Shown: positions 1-7,857 of the stretch, one piece after another
How positions within the stretch are numbered: the first letter of the stretch is position 1
Layout of the letters: each line of letters begins with the position of its first letter
NCBI RefSeq assembly: GCF_947253055.1
Contig: NZ_CAMXYE010000002.1
Location: 1 to 40,566, forward strand
Reading direction: 5' to 3'
DNA length: 40,566 nucleotides
DNA from: an uncultured Arcanobacterium sp.
GTDB lineage: Bacteria; Actinomycetota; Actinomycetes; Actinomycetales; Actinomycetaceae
Notes under the pieces: model-generated
Databases searched by the model: none
What the model saw: only the letters and a program-made list of their open reading frames with translations
Told to the model about the DNA's origin: nothing
Program-made: the position numbers and the translations under genes

Positions 1-3
1 GGA

Positions 4-9
4 CTCCTT
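4..9 (-). promoter_or_regulatory. Shine-Dalgarno sequence of a gene beyond the left edge
   Basis: Read on the minus strand these bases are AAGGAG, three bases before the window ends, so a start codon would lie just outside. The leader between here and the mfd stop (positions 1-241) has no credible gene on either strand. An AT-rich patch around 100-130 could hold a minus-strand promoter (a TAGAAT-like -10 is visible), but no convincing -35 goes with it. By comparison with the conserved actinobacterial order, the missing gene is probably eno or a gene near it; that is inference. Confidence 0.5.
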
Positions 10-241
10 AAAGTAGGTGGACACAACCAAGCTGCTTACCACCCCGGCGGGGCAGCAGAGCCACTAGCGGCTCCTCGCGCTTCTGCGCTACACAGCTATA
101 TTCTATTATCCTACTAAATAGAAAAAATTGGTATCTCTAGCGGTCTTTTGCGCAGTAATGTTCTAGTTCCCACACTCTGCGCCCACCTAGTTGCTTATTT
201 TGCTGCAGCCGCGCGCTCCCTAGTTCGCAACCTAGTGCTCC

Positions 242-3200
242 CTATTCTGCTATTAATATCGCATGTAAAAACTGGGCAGCGTAATCCATTATTTCTTCAT
301 TTTCAAAAAGGTGCGGCTCCGCATCTAATTCGCGCACCTCGGGGAGCGGCACTAGCACTACCCGCACTGCCGTCTTCACTATTGCCTTAGGGTAGAGCCG
401 CTTTAAACGTGCCTGGCGAAAATCACTTAAGACTATGGGCGCGAAGCGCAAATTATTGCCGCGCAAGGCAATTTCTTCCACTCCGGCTTCTTTCGCTAAT
501 TCGCGCAGCTCCACCAAGGAAAAAAGCCGCTGCACTGCCAATGGCAATGCTCCGTATCGATCCTCTAGCTCTTCGCGCACATTTTCGCGCGCTGCAGCAC
601 TATCCGTATGGGCAATTTTGCTATAGATTTCCAGCCGCAATCGCTCCGCCGCTACCCAGCTTTCCGGCACATAGGCTTCTACCGGCAGCTCGATTCGAAT
701 ATCGCGCTCCACCGCCGCCGCTTTTTTCTGCCCAGTAAGTTGCGCTACTGCTTCGGAAACTAAACGAATATAGAGATCGAAACCGACGCCGGCAATATGC
801 CCCGACTGCTGACCTCCCAATAAATTGCCCGCACCCCGAATCTCTAAATCTTTTAGCGCTACCTGGAATCCGGCGCCTAGTTCCGTATGGGTGGCAATAG
901 TGCGCAATCTTTCTAAAGAAGTCTCCGTCAGAGAGGTATCCGGCGGATAGAGGAAATAAGCATAAGCTCTTTCTCTTCCTCTTCCCACGCGCCCCCGCAG
1001 CTGATGCAACTGCGAAAGCCCAAATTTATGAGCGTTTTCTACGATGAGAGTATTGGCATTGGAGATATCTAAACCTGTTTCCACAATAGTGGTGCACACC
1101 AGCACGTCAATTTCTTTGTACCAAAACTTTTGAATCACTTCTTCCAGCTGATACTCGCTCATTTTCCCGTGTGCCACTCCGATACGCGCCTCGGGAATCA
1201 GCTCCGCCAATTTACTCGCCGTCTTATTAATACTCTGCACCCGGTTGTGAATATAGAACACTTGCCCCGAACGCAGTAGCTCCCGCCGAATCGCTGCTTT
1301 TATTTGCTTAAAATCTTGCACTCCCACATAAGTCAAAATGGGATGGCGCTCTTCCGGTGGGGTGGCCAAAGTAGACATTTGCCGAATTCCAGTGACGGCC
1401 ATTTCCAAAGTGCGCGGAATCGGAGTGGCTGACATTGCCAAGACGTCTACCGCCGGATAGAGCTGCTGCAGGGTCTCTTTATGCTCTACCCCGAAACGCT
1501 GCTCTTCGTCAATAATCACCAATCCCAAATCCTTAAAACGCACATCTCCCGTAAGTAACTTATGGGTACCTATCACCACATCTACTTTTCCACTGTGCAG
1601 ACCAGCCTTTATTTCGGCACTTTCTTTTTCACTTTGAAAACGTGAAAGGGCTTCTACGTGCAAGGGGAATCCCGCATAGCGCTCCCGGAAAGTTTCTAAA
1701 TGCTGCTGCACCAACAGAGTGGTGGGCACCAATATAGCCACCTGTTTACCGTCTTGTACGGCTTTAAAAGCAGCGCGCACAGCAATTTCCGTCTTGCCGT
1801 ACCCCACATCTCCAGATATGAGCCTATCCATCGGCTCAAGAGATTCCATATCTCGCTTTACTTCTTCAATCGCCTGCAACTGATCGGGAGTTTCTACGAA
1901 TTCAAAGGCCTCTTCTAGTTCTTGCTGCCAAGGAGTATCGGGGCTGAAAGCGTAGCCACGCGTGGCACGCCGCTGCGCATAAAGGCGAATCAACTCTTTA
2001 GCTATTTCTCGCACGGCCGCTTTCGCGCGCGCCTTCGTCTTCTTCCAATCCGTGCCGCCCATTTTACTGAGCTTGGGCTTTTCCCCACCGGTATACTTAC
2101 TCACCAAATCCAGCTGATTAGTGGGAACCCACAGTTGATCGCGCGGCCCACCTCGCGTAGAAGCAGCGTATTCCAACACCACATATTCTCGCAAAGGTCC
2201 GTCACCGCCGATTGCCCGCTTCACTAATTTTTGGAATTGTCCGACGCCGTGATACTCATGCACCACATAATCTCCCGGATGCAGGGTGAGCGGATCTACC
2301 GATTTTTTCCGCCGCGCCGGCAGAGCCCGCCGGCCAGTTTTTCTATCGCGGAAGCGGGAAATTAAATCATCCCCCGTGATAAGGGCAAAACGATTCGTTT
2401 CCGCCACCCAGCCGGTGTGCCCGGGAGCCAGCACGATATGTACTATTCCGGGAGTTATTTCTCCTAAATCTTTTTCTAGGCGCGCCGGAATCTCTGCTTC
2501 GGCCAGCTGCTCGAATAGCCGCTTCCCCAGACCTTTGCTCTCTACACTCAGCACTATCTGCCACTGCGCGCGCGTTTTTTCTCGTAATTCTTGAAAAGCA
2601 GCCTCCACTTTTCCCGAAAAATTCTTTACTTCGCGCAGTGCCAATTGATTGAGAGCCGCTCCCGCGAGCCCTCCTAGCTCCCACCACGCCAAGTGACGCT
2701 GCTGTGCCAACTCCTCTACTTTTTCTAAAGTCCAAAAAGAGGCGTTATCTACCTCTATAGGGAGTTCTCCGCCGGCAGCTGCCGCCGCCCACGCAGCAGT
2801 CAAAAATTCCGCTGTGGTATCTAGAAGTGACTGCGCGTGTCCCGCCGTGCGCTCTGGCTCTAGCACTAAAATCCGGCTGTCCGCTGGCAGCTCTGCTACT
2901 ACGGAAATTAATTTATCCGTGAGCACCGCCAGCAGTGATTCCATCCCTTCGACGGCGATTCCCGAGGCGATTTTATCTAGCATATCTACCGCACCCGGCA
3001 ATTTTTCCATTGCCTGTGCCGCACGCGAGCGCACCTCGTCGGTAAGTAAAATTTCTCGGCAGGGCGGGGCATATAGCTCTGCTACTTGCTCTAAAGAACG
3101 CTGATCACTTACGGAAAAGCTCCTAATATCTTCTACTTCGTCGCCAAAAAAATCTATTCGCAGCGGATGTGCTTCCGCCGGCGGAAAGATATCGATAATA

Positions 3201-3802
3201 CCACCGCGAACGGCGAATTGCCCGCGCTCTTCCACCATATCTACATGTGTATAAGCCGCATTCACTAGATCTTCCTGCAGCTGGCCTAAATCGCAGTGAT
3301 CGCCAATTTTTAGCCGCAGCGGGTGCATCTGCCCCAGCCCCGCCGCAATCGGCTGCAACAGCGCCCGCACCGGCATAATCAATACGCGCAGCGGCGGAAA
3401 TTCTTCGGGATGGGCCAGCCGGCGCAATAGGCGCAAACGGCGCGCCACCGTATCGGCGCGCGGAGAGAGCCGCTCGTGGGGGAGTGTCTCCCAAGCTGGA
3501 AAAATATCGATTGCCGCCGGAGGTAAATAGGCACTTAGAGCGGTCTTCAATTCTTCTGCTTCATACTCAGCTGGAGTAATTACTACCTGTAAGGGAGGCT
3601 CGGCGCTAGTTTCGGCGTTAGGCTCGGCGCTAGTTTCGGCGTTAGGCTCGGCGCTATTTTCAGCAGTGTTTTCAGCGGCCGCCAGTTTAGCTATTACTGC
3701 CGGAAAGGCACCCCGCGGCATACCTATTTGCGCCGGAGCAGCTGCCGCATTTTCTAAAAGTTCAGCCGGCGCTAAGAATTGTAAAAGCGGAGTTAAAATC
3801 AT
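242..3802 (-). CDS. mfd: Transcription-repair coupling factor Mfd
   Basis: This is a superfamily 2 DNA translocase that removes RNA polymerase stalled at DNA lesions and recruits UvrA. At 1186 aa it is full length. In order it has an N-terminal UvrB-like region, a CarD/RID RNA-polymerase-interaction domain from about residue 500 (HPGDYVVHEYHGVGQF), the Walker A motif SGDVGYGKTE near 662, the DEEQ box near 763, motifs V/VI (TTIVETGLDI, QLRGRVGRG), and a C-terminal TRCF domain. The start is ATG. It is the last gene of the minus-strand series tRNA-Gln/glmU/prs/rplY/pth in this window, 116 bp after pth. One oddity is a low-complexity insert at about residues 45-72, made of an 8-residue Ala/Glu-rich repeat within the UvrB-like region; it is listed separately. 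Confidence 0.97.
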   Translation of the reverse strand: MILTPLLQFLAPAELLENAAAAPAQIGMPRGAFPAVIAKLAAAENTAENSAEPNAETSAEPNAETSAEPPLQVVITPAEYEAEELKTALSAYLPPAAIDIFPAWETLPHERLSPRADTVARRLRLLRRLAHPEEFPPLRVLIMPVRALLQPIAAGLGQMHPLRLKIGDHCDLGQLQEDLVNAAYTHVDMVEERGQFAVRGGIIDIFPPAEAHPLRIDFFGDEVEDIRSFSVSDQRSLEQVAELYAPPCREILLTDEVRSRAAQAMEKLPGAVDMLDKIASGIAVEGMESLLAVLTDKLISVVAELPADSRILVLEPERTAGHAQSLLDTTAEFLTAAWAAAAAGGELPIEVDNASFWTLEKVEELAQQRHLAWWELGGLAGAALNQLALREVKNFSGKVEAAFQELREKTRAQWQIVLSVESKGLGKRLFEQLAEAEIPARLEKDLGEITPGIVHIVLAPGHTGWVAETNRFALITGDDLISRFRDRKTGRRALPARRKKSVDPLTLHPGDYVVHEYHGVGQFQKLVKRAIGGDGPLREYVVLEYAASTRGGPRDQLWVPTNQLDLVSKYTGGEKPKLSKMGGTDWKKTKARAKAAVREIAKELIRLYAQRRATRGYAFSPDTPWQQELEEAFEFVETPDQLQAIEEVKRDMESLEPMDRLISGDVGYGKTEIAVRAAFKAVQDGKQVAILVPTTLLVQQHLETFRERYAGFPLHVEALSRFQSEKESAEIKAGLHSGKVDVVIGTHKLLTGDVRFKDLGLVIIDEEQRFGVEHKETLQQLYPAVDVLAMSATPIPRTLEMAVTGIRQMSTLATPPEERHPILTYVGVQDFKQIKAAIRRELLRSGQVFYIHNRVQSINKTASKLAELIPEARIGVAHGKMSEYQLEEVIQKFWYKEIDVLVCTTIVETGLDISNANTLIVENAHKFGLSQLHQLRGRVGRGRERAYAYFLYPPDTSLTETSLERLRTIATHTELGAGFQVALKDLEIRGAGNLLGGQQSGHIAGVGFDLYIRLVSEAVAQLTGQKKAAAVERDIRIELPVEAYVPESWVAAERLRLEIYSKIAHTDSAAARENVREELEDRYGALPLAVQRLFSLVELRELAKEAGVEEIALRGNNLRFAPIVLSDFRQARLKRLYPKAIVKTAVRVVLVPLPEVRELDAEPHLFENEEIMDYAAQFLHAILIAE
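3597..3660 (-). repeat. 24-bp in-frame tandem repeat inside mfd
   Basis: Two perfect 24-bp copies (3597-3620 and 3621-3644) are followed by a partial third copy that begins identically and then diverges. The unit encodes eight residues, AETSAEPN in one register, so copy-number change keeps the Mfd frame. It lies in a stretch rich in Ala, Glu, Pro, Ser and Thr that is probably a disordered loop. Confidence 0.9.
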
Positions 3803-3918
3803 TTGCCACTCTCTGCCAATTTGCTCTTCTCTGCCGATTTTTATCTGCTCGAACTGCCTATATCTTACTAACTAGCGAGCAAGTTGCTATTTTATTAACT
3901 GCGCCAGCCACTATTATC

Positions 3919-4506
3919 TCACTGCGCGGTATGGAGGCGCAGCTGCGCCGCCTCTAAACCAGCGCGAAATACATCTTCCACTGCATCTGCAGCCTCAGAA
4001 ATAAGCAAATCTAGCTCTGCTTGCTCCGCGCGAGAGAATTTTCCTAATACGTAATCTGCCGGATCCTGGCGCCCGGGCGGGCGACCGATTCCAAAGCGCA
4101 GCCGCATATAGTTTTTTTCTCCCAGCGACTGCGTAATCGATTTCAGACCATTATGACCGCCGCTGCCACCGCCTCGTTTTAAGCGCAGCCGCCCGAAAGC
4201 CAGATCTAAATCGTCGTGAATCACCAACAAATTTTCCGACTTTTCCGAAAAATAGCTGAGCAAAGATTTTACCGGCCCGCCCGATATGTTCATAAAAGAA
4301 GTAGTGACGGCGTAGAGCACTGGCACTCCTGCGCAGCCGGGCGCGGCTCCTAAACGCACCGAAGCATTCCGGGTAGAAGTGGGGCGCTGCAGGGTGAGAT
4401 TCGCGCCGGCGCGGCGCACTAATTCTTCAATCACCATGTGCCCGATATTGTGCCGCGTGAGTTCGTATTGCTCACCTGGATTCCCCAGGCCTACTGCGAT
4501 ATACAC
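3919..4506 (-). CDS. pth: Peptidyl-tRNA hydrolase
   Basis: The enzyme cleaves peptidyl-tRNA released from stalled ribosomes, recycling tRNA in the cytoplasm. At 195 aa it has the usual bacterial Pth length. Visible family signatures are the N-terminal GLGNPGEQYELTRHNIGHM, containing the catalytic His of RHNIGHM, and the central DDLDLAFGRLRLKRGGG followed by SGGHNGLKS. The start is GTG at 4506, preceded on the minus strand by GAGG seven bases upstream. It follows rplY by 92 bp, and that gap contains a strong hairpin. The rplY-pth pairing is standard in actinobacteria. Confidence 0.97.
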   Translation of the reverse strand: MYIAVGLGNPGEQYELTRHNIGHMVIEELVRRAGANLTLQRPTSTRNASVRLGAAPGCAGVPVLYAVTTSFMNISGGPVKSLLSYFSEKSENLLVIHDDLDLAFGRLRLKRGGGSGGHNGLKSITQSLGEKNYMRLRFGIGRPPGRQDPADYVLGKFSRAEQAELDLLISEAADAVEDVFRAGLEAAQLRLHTAQ

Positions 4507-4543
4507 CTACACCTCTTTTTGCCTATTTTCTTTTCGCTATTTC

Positions 4544-4581
4544 AACTTTGGGGGTCAATCTTCCGATTAACCCCCAAAGTT
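4544..4581 (-). other. Perfect 12-bp hairpin between rplY and pth
   Basis: The arms AACTTTGGGGGT (4544-4555) and ACCCCCAAAGTT (4570-4581) pair perfectly around a 14-base loop. On the minus strand, the direction of rplY-pth transcription, no U-run follows, so it is not a classical intrinsic terminator there. A T-run (AAATTTTT) follows it on the plus strand, but no plus-strand gene ends here. It may be a U-less terminator, an attenuator or an mRNA processing/stability element that uncouples rplY from pth. Confidence 0.7.
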
Positions 4582-4598
4582 AAATTTTTCAGTTTCTC

Positions 4599-5210
4599 TT
4601 ACTCTGCAGCTTCTTCTGCTGCTGGTTCTTCCGCCGCTTCTTCAGTAGCTTCTTCTGCAGCGGGCAACTCTTCCGCAGCCGGTACAGCAATAGTCACTAC
4701 CGTAGTATCGGGATCTTCCATCGCTTCCACATTGGCGGGGAATTCCACATCGGCGAGGCGGATGACGGTGCCATCTTCGGCTCCCTCCACATTGATGGTA
4801 ATAGCTTCGGGAATAGCCGTGGCCGGAGCCATTAGCAATACATTCAGTAAATCCACCGTAGCGATAGCAGCGCCAAAAGGCTCTCCCTCTACCACTACCG
4901 GAACTTCCACTTCCACCTTCTGATCTGCCTTTACGCGCAGCAAATCGATGTGCTCAATAATGCGCGAAAGTGGGTTACGCTGAATATCTTTCACCAGCGC
5001 CAACTGCTCTTTACCATCTAATTCAATTTTAATTAGCGCATTTGCATTGCCCCGCACTTCGAGGAAAATATCATGCGCATCAAAATGAATATGCGCGGGG
5101 GCTTCACCAAATCCGTATACTACAGCCGGGGTACGCCCGGCGGCACGCAAGCGGCGCGAAGCACCTTTGCCAAATTCAGTGCGAGTGCTTGCACAAACTA
5201 CGTCTGCCAT
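4599..5210 (-). CDS. rplY: 50S ribosomal protein L25, Ctc/TL5 type
   Basis: This 5S-rRNA-binding large-subunit protein is of the long general-stress (Ctc) type. The protein has 203 aa: an N-terminal L25 domain (about 1-95), a C-terminal TL5/Ctc beta domain (EVEVPVVVEGEPFG, INVEGAEDGTVI, DTTVVTIAVP), and a Glu/Ala-rich tail typical of actinobacterial Ctc. I place the start at ATG 5210 (MADVVCASTRTEFGKG) because AGGAG lies five bases upstream and family members begin here. The open frame runs 46 codons further upstream without looking like L25. It sits downstream of prs, separated by a 256-bp leader. Confidence 0.95.
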   Translation of the reverse strand: MADVVCASTRTEFGKGASRRLRAAGRTPAVVYGFGEAPAHIHFDAHDIFLEVRGNANALIKIELDGKEQLALVKDIQRNPLSRIIEHIDLLRVKADQKVEVEVPVVVEGEPFGAAIATVDLLNVLLMAPATAIPEAITINVEGAEDGTVIRLADVEFPANVEAMEDPDTTVVTIAVPAAEELPAAEEATEEAAEEPAAEEAAE

Positions 5211-5466
5211 TTTTGCTCCTTCATAGTACTTTACAGACGCCTCACTGCGGAGGCCTGATCTTATGAGAAGGGCAGACCCGCCGCGTCGATCACGGAAAGC
5301 TATTTCGCTATCCCTCGCCGAGGCAGTAAAAATTCTACGGCTCCTCACGCCAAAAAGAAAGCGCGCCGGAAAAGCTCACATTTCTACGTAGTTTCTATGC
5401 GCCCAACGCCCAGCGCCCAGCGTCAAATATGTCTCCCGCGTCAAATCAAACTGCCAGCAGCTCACC
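5211..5466. other. Intergenic region between prs and rplY
   Basis: This 256-bp stretch has no convincing gene. It should carry the rplY promoter on the minus strand, but I found no good -35/-10 pair. A short hairpin (GCCTC/GAGGC) lies about 30 bases upstream of the rplY start, and heptamer repeats lie at 5400-5427. The rplY reading frame stays open to 5348, but an N-terminal extension is unlikely. Confidence 0.4.
5400..5427. repeat. Heptamer tandem repeat downstream of prs
   Basis: Three consecutive 7-bp units (CGCCCAA, CGCCCAG, CGCCCAG) are followed by a decayed CGTCAAA, and CGTCAAA recurs a few bases further on. The repeat lies about 40-65 bp beyond the prs stop codon on the minus strand. 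Confidence 0.6.
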
Positions 5467-6447
5467 CTAGAAAGCGCCGTCAAAAAGGGAAGTGACGGAA
5501 CCGTCGTTAAAGACTTCTTTTATTGCATTGGCCAGCACCGGAGCGATGCGCAAAATAGTTAGCTGGGCAAAGCGCTTATCTACTCCAATAGGTAAAGTAT
5601 CGGTGACTATCACTTCGCGCACTCCACATTCGGCAAGCCGGCGCGAAGCTGGATGAGAAAGTACCCCGTGCGTAGCCGCTACGATTACATCTTTCGCCCC
5701 TGCTGCTAGGACTACCCCCACAGCTCCTTCAATTGTGCCGGCAGTATCGATTAAATCGTCTACTATTACCGCGGTACGCCCATTCACATCGCCCACTACT
5801 CGATTGGCGACTGCTTGGTTGGGGCGCGAAATATCTCGAGTCTTGTGCACAAAGGCCAAAGGCACTCCGCCGAGCCGCTTCCCCCACTGCTCAGCCACCT
5901 TTATGCGCCCAGCATCCGGAGATACGATTACCGCATTTTTAATATCTATCCGCGTGCGCACATATTCCACCAAGGTAGGCATCGCCCAAAGGTGATCCAC
6001 CGGACCGTCGAAGAAGCCCTGCGTCTGTGCTGCGTGCAAATCTACCGACATAATCCGATTCGCACCTGCCGTCTTAAAGAGATTAGCCATAAGGCGCGCC
6101 GATATTGGTTCCCGCCCTTTATGCTTTTTATCTTGCCGAGCATAGGGATAGGAGGGAAGCACCACGGTAATTCGCTTTGCAGAAGCGCGCTTGGCGGCGT
6201 CCACCATAATAAGCGCCTCCACAATCCACTTATTCACCGGATCGGTTATCGACTGCATAATAAAGACGTCAGTACCGCGTACCGATTCATCGAAACGCAC
6301 ATAAATTTCGGAATTTGCAAAATCATAAGTGGTGACGGGAAGCAGGTCTATTCCTAATTCTTGCGCCACCTGTGCTGCCAATTCTGGATGAGCTCGCCCG
6401 GTAGCCAATACCAGATGCTTTCTACCGTTGGTATGCAATCCCGTCAT
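5467..6447 (-). CDS. prs: Ribose-phosphate pyrophosphokinase (PRPP synthetase)
   Basis: The enzyme makes PRPP from ribose-5-phosphate and ATP for purine, pyrimidine, His, Trp and NAD synthesis. At 326 aa it has the usual class I length. Key motifs are YARQDKKHKGREPISA, the metal/phosphate site SVDLHAAQTQGFFD, and the PRPP-binding loop VIVDDLIDTAGT. The C-terminus SLFDGAF is typical. ATG 6447 is preceded by GAGGAG eleven bases upstream. It follows glmU by 67 bp, and glmU-prs is a conserved actinobacterial pair. Its substrate could also come from the nucleoside-salvage genes at 18.8-26.4 kb through ribose-1-phosphate. Confidence 0.97.
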   Translation of the reverse strand: MTGLHTNGRKHLVLATGRAHPELAAQVAQELGIDLLPVTTYDFANSEIYVRFDESVRGTDVFIMQSITDPVNKWIVEALIMVDAAKRASAKRITVVLPSYPYARQDKKHKGREPISARLMANLFKTAGANRIMSVDLHAAQTQGFFDGPVDHLWAMPTLVEYVRTRIDIKNAVIVSPDAGRIKVAEQWGKRLGGVPLAFVHKTRDISRPNQAVANRVVGDVNGRTAVIVDDLIDTAGTIEGAVGVVLAAGAKDVIVAATHGVLSHPASRRLAECGVREVIVTDTLPIGVDKRFAQLTILRIAPVLANAIKEVFNDGSVTSLFDGAF

Positions 6448-6514
6448 AGCGCGTATTACTCCTCGTTCTGATGTTACGAATCAGTAAGCCGCACTCAGAG
6501 CGGCCTACTCCAGC

Positions 6515-7564
6515 CTACTCTGTTTGTCCTTTTATTATTGGCCTTTTCGAAGATAAGACCGTAAAAGGATTTACCTGGGTGTGCGGGGGAACTTCTACCG
6601 TATCCGCTACGGTGTAGGGAAGGTGGCAATAAGCTCCCACTTGCACATTACGCAAATCGCTACTCGGCCCTAACCGGCTAAACTCTGCCACTTGCGTATT
6701 TCCACGTAAAATCGTATTTGGTTCAATGCGTACATCAGGCGCTAGCTGCACCTGCACATCTATCCAAGTAGAAAGCGGATCTACTATCGATACTCCCGAG
6801 CGCATCCACTTATCGAGAATGCGCGCATTTTTCTCTTTCCGTAAACCAGCTAGCTGCACTAAATCGTTTACACCTTCGGCCTGCACTGAATCGGCCAATA
6901 CATAGGAGCCGACGCCACACCCACTCGCAGCTGCCCGCGCTACCACATCCGTCAAGTACATTTCTCCTTGCGCATTATCAGTACCTAAAGTAGCTAGCGC
7001 CTCTCGCAGGAATGCAGCGTCAAATACATATGTAGAAGTAGCTATCTCGCAGATTTCTTTCTGCTCCACCGTGGCATCTTTTTCCTCGACGATGCCCACT
7101 ATTTCTCCCGCTTCCCGCAGAATTCGCCCGTAACCGTGCGGATTTTCTACCACGGTAGAGAGCACCGTGACGGCTTTCCCGTTGTGCGCAGCGAGCAACT
7201 CCGCCAAGGCTTCGGTGCTGAACATCGGCGAATCACCCGCCAGAATTAGCACTGGCCCCTGTAAATCTGCGGCCAATGCTTGCATACCACACCAGGCAGC
7301 GCGCCCCGTACCTTTTACGGCATCTTGCTCTGCAATTATTCCCTGCGGAGCAATTTCCGCTATATGAGCAGCTACTTTTTCTTTTTCGTGGCGCACCACA
7401 AATACGCAAAAATCTGGATTTAAGCCGGCCACTGCCGCATATGCATGCCCAAGCAAACTCCGCCCACACATCTCTAGCAGCACTTTTGGAGTTTGAGATT
7501 TAATGCGGGTACCTTTGCCGGCAGCTAATATAATTGCTGCGCTAAGCGAATTTTCTGCTGCCAC
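6515..7564 (-). CDS. glmU: Truncated GlmU: UDP-GlcNAc pyrophosphorylase domain without acetyltransferase site
   Basis: GlmU normally acetylates glucosamine-1-phosphate (C-terminal left-handed beta helix) and uridylylates the product (N-terminal domain) to give UDP-GlcNAc. Here the uridylyltransferase domain is intact: LAAGKGTRIKS (residues 13-23), LAGDSP with metal-binding Asp111, NPHGYGRI, NAQGEMYLTD, GVN with Asn233. The protein stops at 349 aa, against about 450-490 for the family, soon after the beta helix begins, so the catalytic His and the other CoA/substrate residues are absent. No remnant fits in the 67 bp before prs. EIATST (173-178) also replaces the usual E(I/V)NTG. The start is GTG 7564 behind a strong AGGAGG. 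Monofunctional uridylyltransferase is my inference. Confidence 0.9.
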   Translation of the reverse strand: MAAENSLSAAIILAAGKGTRIKSQTPKVLLEMCGRSLLGHAYAAVAGLNPDFCVFVVRHEKEKVAAHIAEIAPQGIIAEQDAVKGTGRAAWCGMQALAADLQGPVLILAGDSPMFSTEALAELLAAHNGKAVTVLSTVVENPHGYGRILREAGEIVGIVEEKDATVEQKEICEIATSTYVFDAAFLREALATLGTDNAQGEMYLTDVVARAAASGCGVGSYVLADSVQAEGVNDLVQLAGLRKEKNARILDKWMRSGVSIVDPLSTWIDVQVQLAPDVRIEPNTILRGNTQVAEFSRLGPSSDLRNVQVGAYCHLPYTVADTVEVPPHTQVNPFTVLSSKRPIIKGQTE

Positions 7565-7596
7565 AACCCCTCCTGTAAAGCTGCTCGGCGGCTTCG

Positions 7597-7667
7597 CTCC
7601 GCCACTAGGACTCGAACCTAGACTGAGGGTTCCAAAGACCCGCGTGCTGCCATTACACCATGGCGGA
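7597..7667 (-). tRNA. tRNA-Gln (anticodon UUG)
   Basis: Read on the minus strand, the acceptor arms TCCGCCA and TGGCGGA pair perfectly. The D-arm contains GTGTAATGGCAGCAC. The anticodon loop CTTTGGA gives UUG, and the T-arm CTAGG-TTCGAGT-CCTAG is perfect. The anticodon stem CGGGT/ACCCT has one C-U mismatch at its outer pair. CCA is not encoded (GCGA follows). It lies 33 bp upstream of glmU on the same strand, so the two are probably co-transcribed. Confidence 0.93.
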
Positions 7668-7678
7668 ATACTCTAGAC

Positions 7679-7708
7679 ATTCTGCCATCTCGGTTGGCGC
7701 ATTGCCAA
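7679..7708 (-). promoter_or_regulatory. Probable promoter of tRNA-Gln and glmU
   Basis: On the minus strand TTGGCA (7708-7703) lies 18 bases before CAGAAT (7684-7679), ending about 11 bases before the tRNA 5' end. The -35 sits in the perfect inverted repeat TTGGC-N5-GCCAA (7694-7708), and AT-rich sequence upstream could act as an UP element. On the plus strand TTGCCA at 7702-7707 could be the -35 of a divergent promoter for the ABC transporter, with a weak GTAAAT -10 18 bases later. Confidence 0.5.
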
Positions 7709-7712
7709 TTAA

Positions 7713-7733
7713 ATATTTATTTTTCGTAAATAT
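7713..7733. repeat. AT-rich inverted repeat in the tRNA-Gln/ABC divergent region
   Basis: ATATTTA (7713-7719) and TAAATAT (7727-7733) form 7-bp arms around seven bases, immediately beside the TTGGC palindrome. This could be an operator for the divergent ABC genes or just AT-rich promoter DNA. The leader from 7734 to 7857 has no gene. It holds a run of eight C at 7796-7803 and the GAAAGG ribosome binding site of the ABC ATPase. Confidence 0.4.
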
Positions 7734-7857
7734 GTGGGGTGAATCGCCCTATCTGAACTGCTGTGAGCCCTCCCACTCTCCGCTTATATTTTTCTCCCCC
7801 CCCTTATCCGTTAAAGTGGATGATGACTAGTGCACGCTAACTGTAGAAAGGCAGAAA

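Noticed and set aside
2367..3494. Open frames of 100-120 codons in other frames within mfd and similar genes
   Set aside because: They overlap strongly supported genes in other frames and show low-complexity, non-protein-like composition.
5211..5348. 46-codon N-terminal extension of the L25 reading frame
   Set aside because: The sequence upstream of ATG 5210 does not resemble L25, and a good AGGAG lies five bases before that ATG.
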